Assembly (NCBI GenBank): GCA_034096865.1
Contig: JAWQFJ010026815.1
Coordinates: 68,141 to 132,140, forward strand
Length of the DNA: 64,000 nucleotides
DNA from: Theodoxus fluviatilis
Lineage: Eukaryota; Mollusca; Gastropoda; Cycloneritida; Neritidae
Direction of reading: 5' to 3'
Shown in pieces: positions 31,912-43,772 of this stretch (position 1 is the stretch's first letter; every line of letters begins with the position of its first letter). The notes beneath the pieces were generated by a model, which was not told where the DNA came from, ran no database searches, and was given only the letters and a program-made list of their open reading frames with translations. Both the position numbers and the translations under genes were made by a program.

Positions 31912-34221
31912 CCCTCCCTCCCTCCCTCCCTTACATCCTCTGCTCTTTGCCCTTTTGCGAGGACGGCGAGACAGCTGTTCTTTGGTGGTGGCAGAGAGTG
32001 AGTCCGAGTGACGATCTCTCTCTGTAAGCGCCAGTCCAGGCTGACGAGGGAACAGCGAGCGAAGAGGGGCGCAGAGACCTCCAATTTTTGTCCCTCCCCT
32101 ACCGAGAGCCCCAGAACCGCTGTCGCTGATTGTAAGCACGATAAAATACAGGGCCTGCAATCAATGCTTGGCGGCCTGCAGAATAACGAAGAGAAAAAGA
32201 GCGATAATGAAATACTGCCGTCGCCGCCCTTCTTGTCGTCAGAGGCTGGGCCCCGTGAATTGATTCTTTCCCTATTTGGGCTATAAAAAACGAGGAGCCG
32301 GAGGAAGCAGACCCCGAAGGGTCGGGCTCGCGAGGATATTGTCCATTAAGGTAATGGGTCAGGTCTCTATCGTCGCCCTCATCCCCTTCCTCCTACACTG
32401 TCCTGCGCTCACCATCATGGATAGAAAGGAAAGGGGAAGAGAAGACTGGGGAAAGGATTGGGTTTTGAGGGGAGAAAAAAGAGGGGGGAATGCCACGGGA
32501 AGGGGGGGGGGGGAGATGAGATGAGGGAGACAGGATGCCCGTTTTGCACAGATGACCTACATCGCCTCAGAACCTCCCGCCGCCCCTCTTGCTGCAGAGT
32601 GTCATTCAATGGGACTCTCGTGCCCGCTGATGGAAATTCCATGTGTCACCGTGTCGCCTCCATTTTCCCTGCCTTGTCGCTGTGCTACTGCGCTGCAGGC
32701 TTTACGGCAAGGGAGGCAACTTAATCAGCTCGTCATGGCTGCCATTGAGGACCCCGACCAAGGAGACGACGTTGGAGAGTCCTTGGATAATGCAGCGCCT
32801 CAGAGCTGGAGACGCCAAGATGGAGGGGCTTAGGAAGAGATGTCGTTACGAAATCAAATATTCTAGACGTTAATGCCGGACCTGATAAGAGAGGCGCGCT
32901 GCGTTTTATGCGCGCTTCATGATAGACCGGTTGAAATATACGCACTGAACATCTTGAACTAATCAGAGCGCGTCGTAAACGCCAATGTCTGCCTTGGAAT
33001 AATCTCGAATGGGGGAGCAGCACTGCTGCTGAAAAAGCGTAGGAATTCTCAGCCTTGAAGATTTTTGCCTCACATATGAGGTCGTTTTACATGGGCTGAA
33101 TTTATTGCAGCGTTAATAAATCAAGGAGACACTTGTCAGACGAAGGGCAGCCATGTATGGGAAACTGGCTGACGGAAGGGCGCACCTGGCGTGATGAACA
33201 GCAAATGATATTTCATAGCAGAATGAAAAATGGCGTCAAGCTGTGAGGCTTTTTGGGTGAAAGAAGAACCCAAAGGAAAGCAGAGGATGAGTGCTAGGGG
33301 TTGTTGGGGGGAAGCTAGTTTTCGAAAGGAGGGAGGAGGGATAAGGAGAGGAGGAGATTGTAAGGAAAAGAGGTAAAAAAGGGTAGCTGTGAGCGGTGGA
33401 GACAGGGCTGGCCGGCCAAGCTGGCGCCACGGGAGAGACAGATGCCGACACACGGGGTACCTGGTACGTCAGGCAATGGACTCACAGGGTGCCTCCCCGT
33501 GTCTCTGAGCCTGAAAGGGCCACGCAGAGCCCTGTTGTGGGCAGTCAGGGGTCGTGTTACCGCGGTGATTGTGAGGGGGATGTGGAGAGCAGTTTGTCTG
33601 CCCCTTTCTCGCTACTCCTCAAAGACCCATTATCCCAATGAAAGCAGGGTTTGTCAGCGAGGGATATGAGGTCGCTCCCTCTCCGCTGTAGAGCATCCAA
33701 TGAAGCAAAGCTTCTTTTCTCGGCGAGCTGGCTAGACGAGAACAGGGTACTTATCCTCGGGACTCCATGAAAGAGGATAGAAGGGGACCAAGAACGCATA
33801 TAGATTAAATCACATATGTTTCGAGATGCGGGGTAGTCTGCTGCGACAGGCTCGTGACAAGGAGAGAAGTGAGGTTGGAGATTCTGCAGGCGTACACCAT
33901 TAGCGTGTCGTGGATATGTGGTTGTTTGCAGGGGGTTTAGCGAAATGACCAAGGCGCCGAGGAGATGACCCCTCGACCTCAGTGTGCCCTTTGGGGACAT
34001 GCTCTGTCTCCACACCTGCTCGTTCCCAACTCACTGGTGGCCATTTTGATATTCCCAGCAGCCCTCCCACCTCGTCCCATGTGAATACTGTCGTCGTTTC
34101 CTCGTTTGTACAAACTGAGTGCCCGCCGCATCGGGTGAGCCAATGAGACAGAAGTCAGGCGACCATTTTAATGGATTTTCTCCCCCACCCCCCTTTGCGC
34201 CAGAAATGTTGGACGATTCTG
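31912..34221. other. Unique non-coding DNA
   Basis: Contains G12 at 32502-32513; otherwise no structure seen. Confidence 0.6.
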
Positions 34222-34554
34222 GTGTGTGCGTGCGTGCGTGCGTGCGTGTGTGTGTTTGTGTGCGTGCGTGTGTCTATGTGTTTGCGTGCGTGTGTGTGTA
34301 TGCGTGAGTGCGTGCGAAAGTGTGTTTGAGTGTGTGTGTGTTTGTGTGCGTGCGTGCGTGCGTGTGTGTGTTTGTGTGCGTGCGTGTGTCTGTGTGTGTG
34401 CGTGCGTGTGTGTATGCGTGCGTGCGTGCGAAAGTGTGTTTGAGTGTGTGTGTGTGTTTGTGCGCGTGCGTGCGTAAGTGTGTTTGTGTGTGTGTGTGCG
34501 TGCATGTGTAAGTGTGTGTGTGTTTGTGACTGGTGTGTGTGTGTGCGTGCGTGC

Positions 34555-34605
<51 letters not shown>

Positions 34606-34611
34606 TGTGTG
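34222..34611. repeat. (GT)n/(GCGT)n array
   Basis: About 390 bp; a GCGAAAGTGTGTTTGAGTGT island repeats at 34314 and 34428. Confidence 0.95.
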
Positions 34612-36287
34612 TTCTCTTTAAAACAGCTTTGTCATACTGTTATCTTGAGTTGTCTGGATTTCTTGCGGTGACGGCAAATCTCCTGCGACTTTTAGACATG
34701 AAGCAGTGACATTCAGTTCACTCTCAATCACGTTCCTGCCCATCTCGACAGCCTCGCCGCCTTTGCTTTTTGGTTGTTTTATGAGTATTTTAGGCGCCAG
34801 ACGTAATTAACGTGCAGTTGATGAGTTCATGAGACCGACAAAAAGGACCGTAGAATCATTAACGAGACAGAAGGTCGCCGCCCCCGGAAAGGTCAACTTT
34901 CTGAGACCATTGCACGGCTGCGTCCCACCTACTCCTGTACGCGTGCTTACTCCTTTCAGCCCTGCATTGCGCTCCAAACTTCTTCCTCTAATCGCCTTCG
35001 TGGTGCACTTCTCCCCCACCGCCAATCTCTCTCAATCTACGTTCCGCCCCTCCCCACGCTCCTCCTCTCCTACTACCCCACCCTCACAGCCAGGTTTCTC
35101 CAATCCCTCTCATCATCCCCACCCCCAGGGCGATGAGACGCAGCAGCAGGCTTGGGGCATGCGAGGGTGGGAAGCCTCCATGCGAGGGTGGGAAGCCTCC
35201 ATGCGAGGGTGCTGTGTCCGTGCCAACAATACTTGGGACTTCTTCTCGAGAAGCTTTGCCGTCTTCACCGCGGCTCTCCGAGTCTGGCAGAGAAAACAGG
35301 GAGGGCTTGGGATTGGATATTCCTGTCTGCACGCCTGGCAGAAATTGGACCAATTAACTGCGGAAGACATTCTGGAAGATGCCGCCAGAGACGAGGATCT
35401 GAGGAGGAGTGAGCCGAGACGTTGGGGATGGGAAAAAATAAAGCTTCATCGGGGTTTAAAATTTCGGGGATTGTCGTCTTCATCTCTCGGTTTTCTGTCC
35501 TCTTCCTACCCCTGTTTTTCCCCATCTTCTTTTAATCTCACACCTCCTCCCTCCGTCTTTGATTACTCCTGTGCGTTCCAGTGGCAATTTCACCCCGACT
35601 GTAGTGGAGGTCTCGACGTTACAAACTCATCACCAGTTCTCTCCCCTTACAGCCAGCTCTTTTGGACGCTTAGATCATTTTTACAGACGGAAGCACACGG
35701 GAGTGTCTTTAAAAAATATACCTGCAACAACCCCACTTTCTCCTCTACAGGGATGGTTCTGCCTGCTGCCAAGACTCTCACCGAGTTCTGAACTGAAATA
35801 ATTGAGTCAGTGTCATTGTGAAGTCTGCCGAGAAACTCGAGGTAGGTCGGAGAGCTGCTGCGGCACTTTAAAGCTTCATTACTGGATATCGGCACACTGT
35901 AGGGCTCCTTGACAAACCCTAATGACTTCAGATTGCTTGCTCTGCGGCTTGGCGTGGGACGGGGAGGAGTGCTGATGTTGGCACACGCTCAGAGAGGCGA
36001 CTGGGCACTCATAAAGGAGCAAACATAAGTAGTCACTCTCTGGTTGGCGATGGCAGGCCTGCGTTGCTTGATTGATTGCAATCAGCACTGCTCCTAATGG
36101 GCTGCGTGCGGGCCCTGCCTTCCCTACCCACATCAATGCCGCCTTGTTTCCCGCGCAAAATCGCCTCATTGGCAAAGATTAAAACCAGCTGCTCAAAGTG
36201 ATGGCGTGTTTCCTTTCCCGCTGGGTCTTCCTTACGGTTTCCCCCTGGAGATGGATTTCCTCCCTCTATTTAGTGCTGCCGTGACTG
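34612..36287. other. Unique non-coding DNA with one short minisatellite
   Basis: A 320-codon open frame spans 34829-35791 on the plus strand, but it runs through the 21-bp minisatellite, has Pro/Ser-rich low-complexity segments and matches no family I know. I treat it as chance. Confidence 0.5.
35158..35211. repeat. 21-bp minisatellite, 2.6 copies
   Basis: Perfect units starting CATGCGAGGGTGGGAAGCCT begin at 35158, 35179 and 35200 (the last is partial). Confidence 0.92.
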
Positions 36288-36326
<39 letters not shown>

Positions 36327-36402
36327 AGTCTCTGTCTCTCTCTCTTTCTCTCTCTCTGTCTCTCTCTCTGTCTCTCTCTGTCTCTGTCTCTCTCTGTCTC
36401 TG

Positions 36403-36454
<52 letters not shown>
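36288..36454. repeat. (CT)n array with CTGT variants
   Basis: About 165 bp of CT with interspersed TCTGTC and TTTCTC. Confidence 0.95.
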
Positions 36455-36457
<3 letters not shown>

Positions 36458-36559
36458 ATTTAAATTTTGCTTCTCTGGTACACTATATTTTAGTATGTTT
36501 ACGTATTTTAGTATGTTTAAGAAATTGTACATGTATGTATAATTCTTGCGATAATTATA

Positions 36560-36562
<3 letters not shown>

Positions 36563-36627
<65 letters not shown>

Positions 36628-36711
36628 CCTCCCTCTCCCCCACCCTCTCTCTCCCACCCACCCATCCTCTTACTCTCATTCTTTCTTCCCTTCCTCCCCC
36701 TTCCCCCAGCT

Positions 36712-36772
<61 letters not shown>
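36563..36772. repeat. Two (CT)n arrays around a C/T-rich spacer
   Basis: Pure CT at about 36563-36623 and 36716-36772, with a polypyrimidine spacer of CCCT/CCCA units. Confidence 0.93.
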
Positions 36773-36776
<4 letters not shown>

Positions 36777-36899
36777 CACATTTGAATATTTTGCCTCAAG
36801 GGCTGAATGTAAGAAAGGCACTACTGCCTAATTCATTACCCTTGTAAAATAAAGTTCGTTCGTTTGTTTGTTCGTTCGTTCGTTTGTTCGTTCGTTCGT

Positions 36900-36900
<1 letters not shown>
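36773..36900 (+). mobile_element. 3' end of a non-LTR retroelement with (TTCG)n tail
   Basis: A unique segment (CTTACCACATTTGAATATTT..., then GGCTGAATGTAAGAAAGGCA) leads to AATAAA at 36848-36853 and then a TTCG/TTTG tetranucleotide tail (36855-36900) that passes straight into (CT)n. Short 3' ends of this kind, with TGTAAAATAAAG before a simple repeat tail, are common in molluscan genomes as truncated LINE copies. The 5' side is cut by another (CT)n array. No reverse transcriptase is present. The assignment comes from remembered resemblance. Confidence 0.55.
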
Positions 36901-36984
<84 letters not shown>

Positions 36985-37017
36985 CGCTCGCTCGCTCGCT
37001 TGCTCGCGCGCGCGCGC
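36900..37017. repeat. (CT)n grading into (GCTC)n and (CG)n
   Basis: The array passes stepwise from CT through CGCT to CGCGCG, directly after the retroelement tail. Confidence 0.93.
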
Positions 37018-37199
37018 TTAGAAATTATCGTATTTTACAATATTGTATTGTTATGATACTGGAATACGTTTTTATTGCCTTCGGTTTGGACCGCCACAAT
37101 GGCCTCTTTAAAGTATTTTGAAAGAAACTTTTTCTAACGTGTTTTGGGTGTTTGAATTATAATTATAATCCTATTGTCACACCTTCGTCTGCCTGCGCG

Positions 37200-38376
<1,177 letters not shown>

Positions 38377-38717
38377 GACACTACCCGAGCCTGCACAAAA
38401 AGTTATCCTATCATACTTGTAACTGGGTGTGTACACAAACTTTTTTCAGATCGTTCACAGATTCAGTTTTTGGTCTCATGAACACATGCGCACGAGCGCA
38501 CATGTCATGATGGAGCGCATGCACTCATGCTGGAGCGCATGCATGCACATACCATGCACGTAGGTACGCCAGCAACCAATTAGTTCCTTCATTACTTCGT
38601 CCTCTCTTGTGCAGGAGTAGACAACATCGCTGGATTTCAATACAGACATATCCAACAAAGCCTCCCTGCCAGTAGAAAAAGCTACGACGTCACTAGTAAT
38701 GAAGAGAAAAGCGGAGA

Positions 38718-38735
38718 CAGAGAGAGAGAGAGAGG

Positions 38736-38774
<39 letters not shown>

Positions 38775-38928
38775 TGAGACAGAGAGATATAGGAAGACAG
38801 AGAGAGAGAGAGAGGGAGACAGAGAGAGAGAGAGAAAATGAGACAGAGAGATATAGAAAGACAGAGAGAGAGATAGATATAGAAAGACACAGAGAGAGAG
38901 AGAGAGTGAGACAGAGGGATATAGGAAG

Positions 38929-38988
<60 letters not shown>
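38718..38988. repeat. (GA)n array with duplicated islands
   Basis: GA array containing three TGAGACAGAGNGATATAG islands at 38775, 38839 and 38907. Confidence 0.94.
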
Positions 38989-38989
<1 letters not shown>

Positions 38990-39699
38990 ACATGAGTGTC
39001 TTGCCAGAAAACAGTGGCTGGACTCCAGCCCCGCGTAATCCCAGGCTGTGAGACAGGACACCTGCTGAAGCAAAGAAGAGAGAGAAGTATAGGTGCCAGG
39101 AGGTGGGCGGGCCAAGATGCCTCTTATCAAGCGGGAGAGAACAACATGGCGGCTGAGTGGAGAAGTGACGTCGCTGCTTTCTGGCCAGGGAGACGCTGTT
39201 ATGCAAGCCATGGACTGTGTGGCCTCCGCAATTCCTCCTCGGAGGCAGCCGGGCGGCCAACACGGGTGTGAGGTTCCTAGAACAACAGCAACAGCCCGGC
39301 CCCCGTGATTGCTTTGAGCCTGTCTACACCCCACCACCGGAGAGCGAGAGCTTGTCCCGGCGTACCCCTCCGACACCCGTACCCCTCTCCCCCTCGCGTG
39401 AGAACGTTTCGAGTGGCTTCAGTGTCACAGCGGATGCCCTTGTAGTTGGTTTTGTCTTTGTTGTTCTAGGTTCTTGGCACTGTTGTTGTTTTTTCCTGCC
39501 TCCCCTGGTCCCCTTCTTCGGTGGCTCTCGTCCACCTGCTCGTCTTTCGCCTTCAACTTCCTCCGGCAGAACGGTCAGCTAAGCTGGTGATGACTTTGTA
39601 CTTTTTACAGTAATCGCCATTGATGCTCAGGACTGATGACTGGAACCACCCCACTAAACTGTTCTGTTTCTGTTGGAAAAGTTTTTGCTATTGCTCATA
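38989..39699. other. Unique non-coding DNA left of the hAT element
   Basis: Balanced composition; no gene seen. Confidence 0.6.
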
Positions 39700-40092
39700 C
39701 AGGGTTCGTACAGGTCATGGAAAACCTGGAAAGTCATGGAATTTGATTTTTCATTTTCCAGGCCTGGAAAGTCATGGAATTTCAACTTAGGTCATGGAAA
39801 GTCATGGAATTTAAGAAAGAAAAAAAGAAGAAAAAAAGACGTTTTCTAGGCTGTGCTTCGCGCGATACTCTCAATCTAATTTTAAACGCTGAGCAAGTCA
39901 GGAAAACGTGCCCTTGCATCCCATTGGTTAATTCTGAAGGCTCGTGTGCCTTCTGCTTCCTGATTGGTTCTTTGGCTAGGTGACCTCGTTTCATTTCCAC
40001 GCCGGTCCGGTCAGTTGGTTCAAACGAGGACAGAGTGAAAAGAGCTTGTTTTGTTTGTGGTGCAGTGTTTCTTTGAGAATCAGATTATCATC

Positions 40093-40748
40093 ATGCCTGG
40101 AAAGTGTCCTTTCAAGACTCTTGGACAGGAGACCCTGAATACCGTGAGTGGGTCATGCGAGCGAGAGTGGATGGGATGGCAAAGTGCCGATTTTGTGAAA
40201 AAGACTGATGTATCCAACATGGGAGCGGCAGCGTTGAAAAGCCACATGAAAGGTGTCGCGCACCAGGCGCGTGCTAAAAAACGCCAAGAAGAAAAGAGCA
40301 AACGTCAAACATGAATATCAGATTTTGTTCAAACTGCAAAAAATGCTGAGACAGTGCTTCAAAGGTGCTGCTACGCCGGTCGAAACTAGGCCTGCACCCA
40401 CTGGCAGTGGCAGTAGATCTACTGGGATTGACACTTTCTTGACAACAGAGGACACACTGAAAGCAGAAATTTTGTGGACGTTGAAAATGGTCATCTACCA
40501 CTGCTCATTCTCCAGTACCAAAGGAATAAACGAGCTGTTCCGTCGCATGTTTCCCGACAGTGTCATCGCCTTCAAGTTTGCCTTGAGTGAAAGCAAAACC
40601 CGGTACTTGACAACTTTTGGTCTGGGGCCACATTTCTTAGACATGCTCAAGGCAAAGGCCCGGTCTTCTGATTCTCTGGTGCTGCTCTTTGATGAGTCCC
40701 TGAATGCTGAACTTCAGAAGAAACAGCTGGATATCCATGTCCGATTTT
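40093..40748 (+). pseudogene. hAT transposase fragment: BED-like zinc finger plus start of RNase H-like catalytic domain, frameshifted and truncated
   Basis: Reading from the ATG at 40093 gives MPGKCPF, then homology slips frames. One frame carries EYREWVM...KCRFCEK and the next carries VSNMGAAALKSHMKGVAH; together they give a BED-type finger (CRFC ... H ... H). A third frame from about 40290 carries TEDTLKAEILWTLK, the AF...LSESKTRYL block and LVLLFDESLN. The Asp of LLFDES (40691) fits the first catalytic acidic residue of the hAT RNase H-like fold. Homology ends at LDIHVRF (about 40748), inside what is normally the HVRFW block. The remaining catalytic residues and the C-terminal dimerisation region are absent. 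At least three frameshifts plus the truncation make it non-functional. The family call rests on remembered similarity to animal hAT transposases and on the matching element ends. Confidence 0.82.
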
Positions 40749-42200
40749 GCTATTTACCATTTGGCGCTGGATCGAAATGGCGACCGCATGTCTGTTTCAA
40801 AATGTTGCTGTTTCTAACGTAATTTGGTCAAATATAGTTCTGGTTTAATTAGAATAGCTTAAATATATCATATTCAAGAAGGGGATAACGATATATATGC
40901 TCATTTCTAAGCCATTTCGAAGACATTAGCGCCATTTTGGTAAATAGCATGACCGTCAAAATCACACAATGGCGAGTAAGAGCGTGACGGCGCAGATGCG
41001 ATTTTGACGGACAAATCAGCTGAAATCGGTTAGTTTATTGGGGTTTTTGTTTCAGTTTATGCTAGAACAATCATTTAGGAAGATATTTATTGCAATATTT
41101 TGCACATATTGGAAAAAGTATTGTAGAACTCGGGACCTTCAGCGAGTGCTAAATAGACGCCGCACGCGATGTTCGAAGAAATTTCATCAGACCGGAAGTG
41201 GCCGTCGGTTCGATAGAATCCACTTTTTCTAGGATTCGCACATATCAATAACACAAAATACCAATGTAACATGAAAGATGAAAGTCTTTCTGAGTTGTCT
41301 AATTTTTTTTAACTAGTGGTAGGATTCCGTGGTAATTTGTATCAAATCTTTGCGCTACTACAGTACTAGCCAAAATGCACTCGGCAATACCACTTCACTT
41401 TCATGGCTAATTGTGGACAATCCACAAAATATTGTGAATAAAAACAAGAATGAAAGTTGTTTATGAAGCAGAAGGTTTCAAGAACATGTGTCGTGTAGTT
41501 TTGTGTTAATCCGTCTTATTTCCGCTGAGAACATACAAGCCGATTACGTAAAAAAACACCCTCCGCCACTACCGACTCGCGGTGGCTCGACGGAGTTTGC
41601 ATTTCGCGACTCGGGTTGGTCTCTTCTAAACACTCGTCCGTCGAAGTTTCTCATTTGATCAAGTTGAAACTTTACTACTCATTAGAGGAAAGATTGCTCT
41701 TTCGTTCGGTGTATGTTTGAACTTCCGGTGAAAATCGAAAGACGAGTTATGGATGAAAGTTCGAACGTCATCGGACATTTTGTTAAAATTTGCTCACTCC
41801 CGCTTTTCCGATCAATTTCGTACAGACACCCTCGGATTCTACAAGATTTCCCCCTTCCAACGCTATATTCGATGTTAATGTACGATGAATCTACTTTTTG
41901 TCTAGCGCCCGGATTGTGCGCTTGAAAGGAGAAAACAGGCAGAAATTTTCCACCTGTTTGTGTGTACATCGGACCGCAATGGCGTTGTGTAGACGCGTGC
42001 TCGATTACCACATTCAGCGTGCGTTAATCGTTGAAGCACCAGACAATTTGGGACAAAAGTATCATCATTTTAAGGAGTACTTGTTTGAAAATTTTCTGCA
42101 TTTGTCAGTTTTTGAATCAATCTGCTGTAAAAATAATAAAAAGAATTAGATTTTTTTTACAACGGGTGTATTGTGCGTGAGTTTGGTCGTGCGCCATACA
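40749..42200. other. Foreign insert or replacement inside the hAT element
   Basis: Transposase homology stops abruptly at 40748-40749, and a different sequence begins that carries an imperfect inverted repeat (40749-40781 against 40911-40948; GCTATTTACC...CGAAATGGC). A second small hairpin pairs 40951-40963 with 41001-41013. The rest is unique, moderately AT-rich DNA without a recognisable protein; a minus-strand open frame of 109 codons (41682-42011) has no family I know. It may be a nested insertion followed by deletion of the transposase 3' half. The right edge is approximate. Confidence 0.5.
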
Positions 42201-42525
42201 CTTTTCTCTTTAAAATTGTCATGTATCACAGTACGCTAGGTCATGGAAAATGTTGTTGAAGGTCATGGAAAGTCATGGAAAAGTCATGGAATTTTGTATC
42301 TAAAAACCTGTACGAACCCTGCAGTCATACCACTATGGGGAATGTGGTTTGCAAGCCTGAACTCTTTTCAACACACTTTAACTTGTTCATCAGTGGAACA
42401 TGAAATTTCTTCTCGCTAACGCATTTGTGTTAGGGCACTTAAACAGTGAAGCAAGACGTGAACAGCTGCCAAACTTTGCTTATATTCATCACATATATCA
42501 CGCAGTTAATGTGCTTTGTCATGAT

Positions 42526-42790
42526 TCTGATTGCTGAACCGAATCAATCAGAAGCACAATGTTTTATAGACTGACATTCACGATTTATTTCTTTTAAAAA
42601 ACTTGTGGTTGCCAAATTTCGCAAATACTTGTATGTCGTGGAGTAAGCATACTTTTCAGTCTGATTGTCAAACTGAAGTAATTATAAACAATCTTTTTTG
42701 GACTGACGTTCACGATTTCTTTTTATAAGTCGTCAAGCCAGGCTGCTCAGCGTTGAAACGAAAATCCGCACTGAAATACCGACAATTTTT
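42526..42790. repeat. Degenerate ~133-bp tandem duplication
   Basis: Two landmarks repeat in order: TCTGATTG (42526, 42660) and GACTGACNTTCACGATTT (42569, 42701), giving offsets of 134 and 132 bp. The DNA between them has diverged. It lies just right of the hAT element. Confidence 0.6.
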
Positions 42791-43375
42791 TGTGCGGATT
42801 TTGATTATTTGAAACCCAGGCCGGTGTGCTGGGCGTGCTAATTCTTTGGCATGACGAAAATAATGACTCGCTGCGTCCTCGTCAGGTAGGCCCGAATTTT
42901 ACGGTGGAAGGGCGAACTTGGCAGGTAAATTATCGCCTGCATGTCAGCCAGAGCGAGCCCCAGGAATCTGACGGGGCCAGGGCGAAAGGTTTAGGGCTCT
43001 GTGATGAATGGGGTCCCGGCAAGTTTTATACCTGCGGGGTGTCTCCTGCGCCACTCCGGAGGGGCCCACGTCGCGTCCGTGGCCCCTACTCGCAACTGGA
43101 AACAGAATCCCCCCTAGATCCGCGACTTTTGCCCCCATGTAGACCAGGTCGCGGCAGCGGCCCGCCTGGACGAGGACAAAGCGTAGGATACTCTATTTGA
43201 TAAATCTCGTCCTTTACCCTGCACGCAGGTTGAGTGCATCCGCCACGATTTATTGGCCATAAAGTCGGAAGCTCGGATTTCACGGCTGGTGGACTTTGTC
43301 TTTGTTGGGTGTCCTCCTCCACCCGTTCTCTGTCCTGAGTAGTCCTGCTTTCCTCGCCCTTGAGAATCTGTGCCT

Positions 43376-43492
<117 letters not shown>

Positions 43493-43747
43493 TCCCACCC
43501 CCACCCCCCAACCCTATCCCCACCTCACCCTCCCAACTTTTTATTCCTTTCCCTTTCTCGCCTTTGCCCGTCCTCCTCTACATTCTTGTCCCTTTGCCTG
43601 CCTTTCTCACCTACCCGCTGACTAGTTACAGAAAATGAACTCCCGGTCTTTTTGAAGAGGGAAAGCCTTCCATGCTCTCCCTCCACCACGCTAACCTTTA
43701 CTCAACTGCACATCCTACAACCCTTTTCCGCCTTCCTCTCACCCCCG

Positions 43748-43772
43748 CCCCCCCCCCCCCCCCCCCCCCCCC
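43748..43772. repeat. Poly-C tract
   Basis: Twenty-five consecutive C residues, the longest homopolymer noticed in the window. Confidence 0.95.

Larger units (their letters stand above)
39700..42321 (+). mobile_element. hAT-type DNA transposon copy, defective
   Basis: The element is bounded by perfect 15-bp terminal inverted repeats: CAGGGTTCGTACAGG at 39700 and its reverse complement ending at 42321. CAGGG ends are typical of hAT elements. The flanking 8-mers TGCTCATA (39692-39699) and CAGTCATA (42322-42329) share only the last five bases, so the target duplication is decayed or imperfect. Nine GTCATGG motifs cluster at the ends (five near 39714-39801, four near 42240-42283), all in the same orientation rather than inverted. 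A broken transposase gene sits in the left half, and about 1.4 kb of unrelated sequence fills the place of its 3' half. It is non-autonomous. Confidence 0.85.

Noticed and set aside
34829..35791. 320-codon plus-strand open frame
   Set aside because: It passes through a 21-bp minisatellite, is low-complexity Pro/Ser-rich in places, has no recognisable domain and lacks convincing splice signals. Probably chance.
38480..38560. Repeated GGAGCGCATGCA words resembling a hairpin
   Set aside because: Short imperfect repeats without a consistent stem; no RNA family recognised.
41682..42011. 109-codon minus-strand open frame inside the hAT element
   Set aside because: No recognisable domain; length is plausible by chance in this composition.
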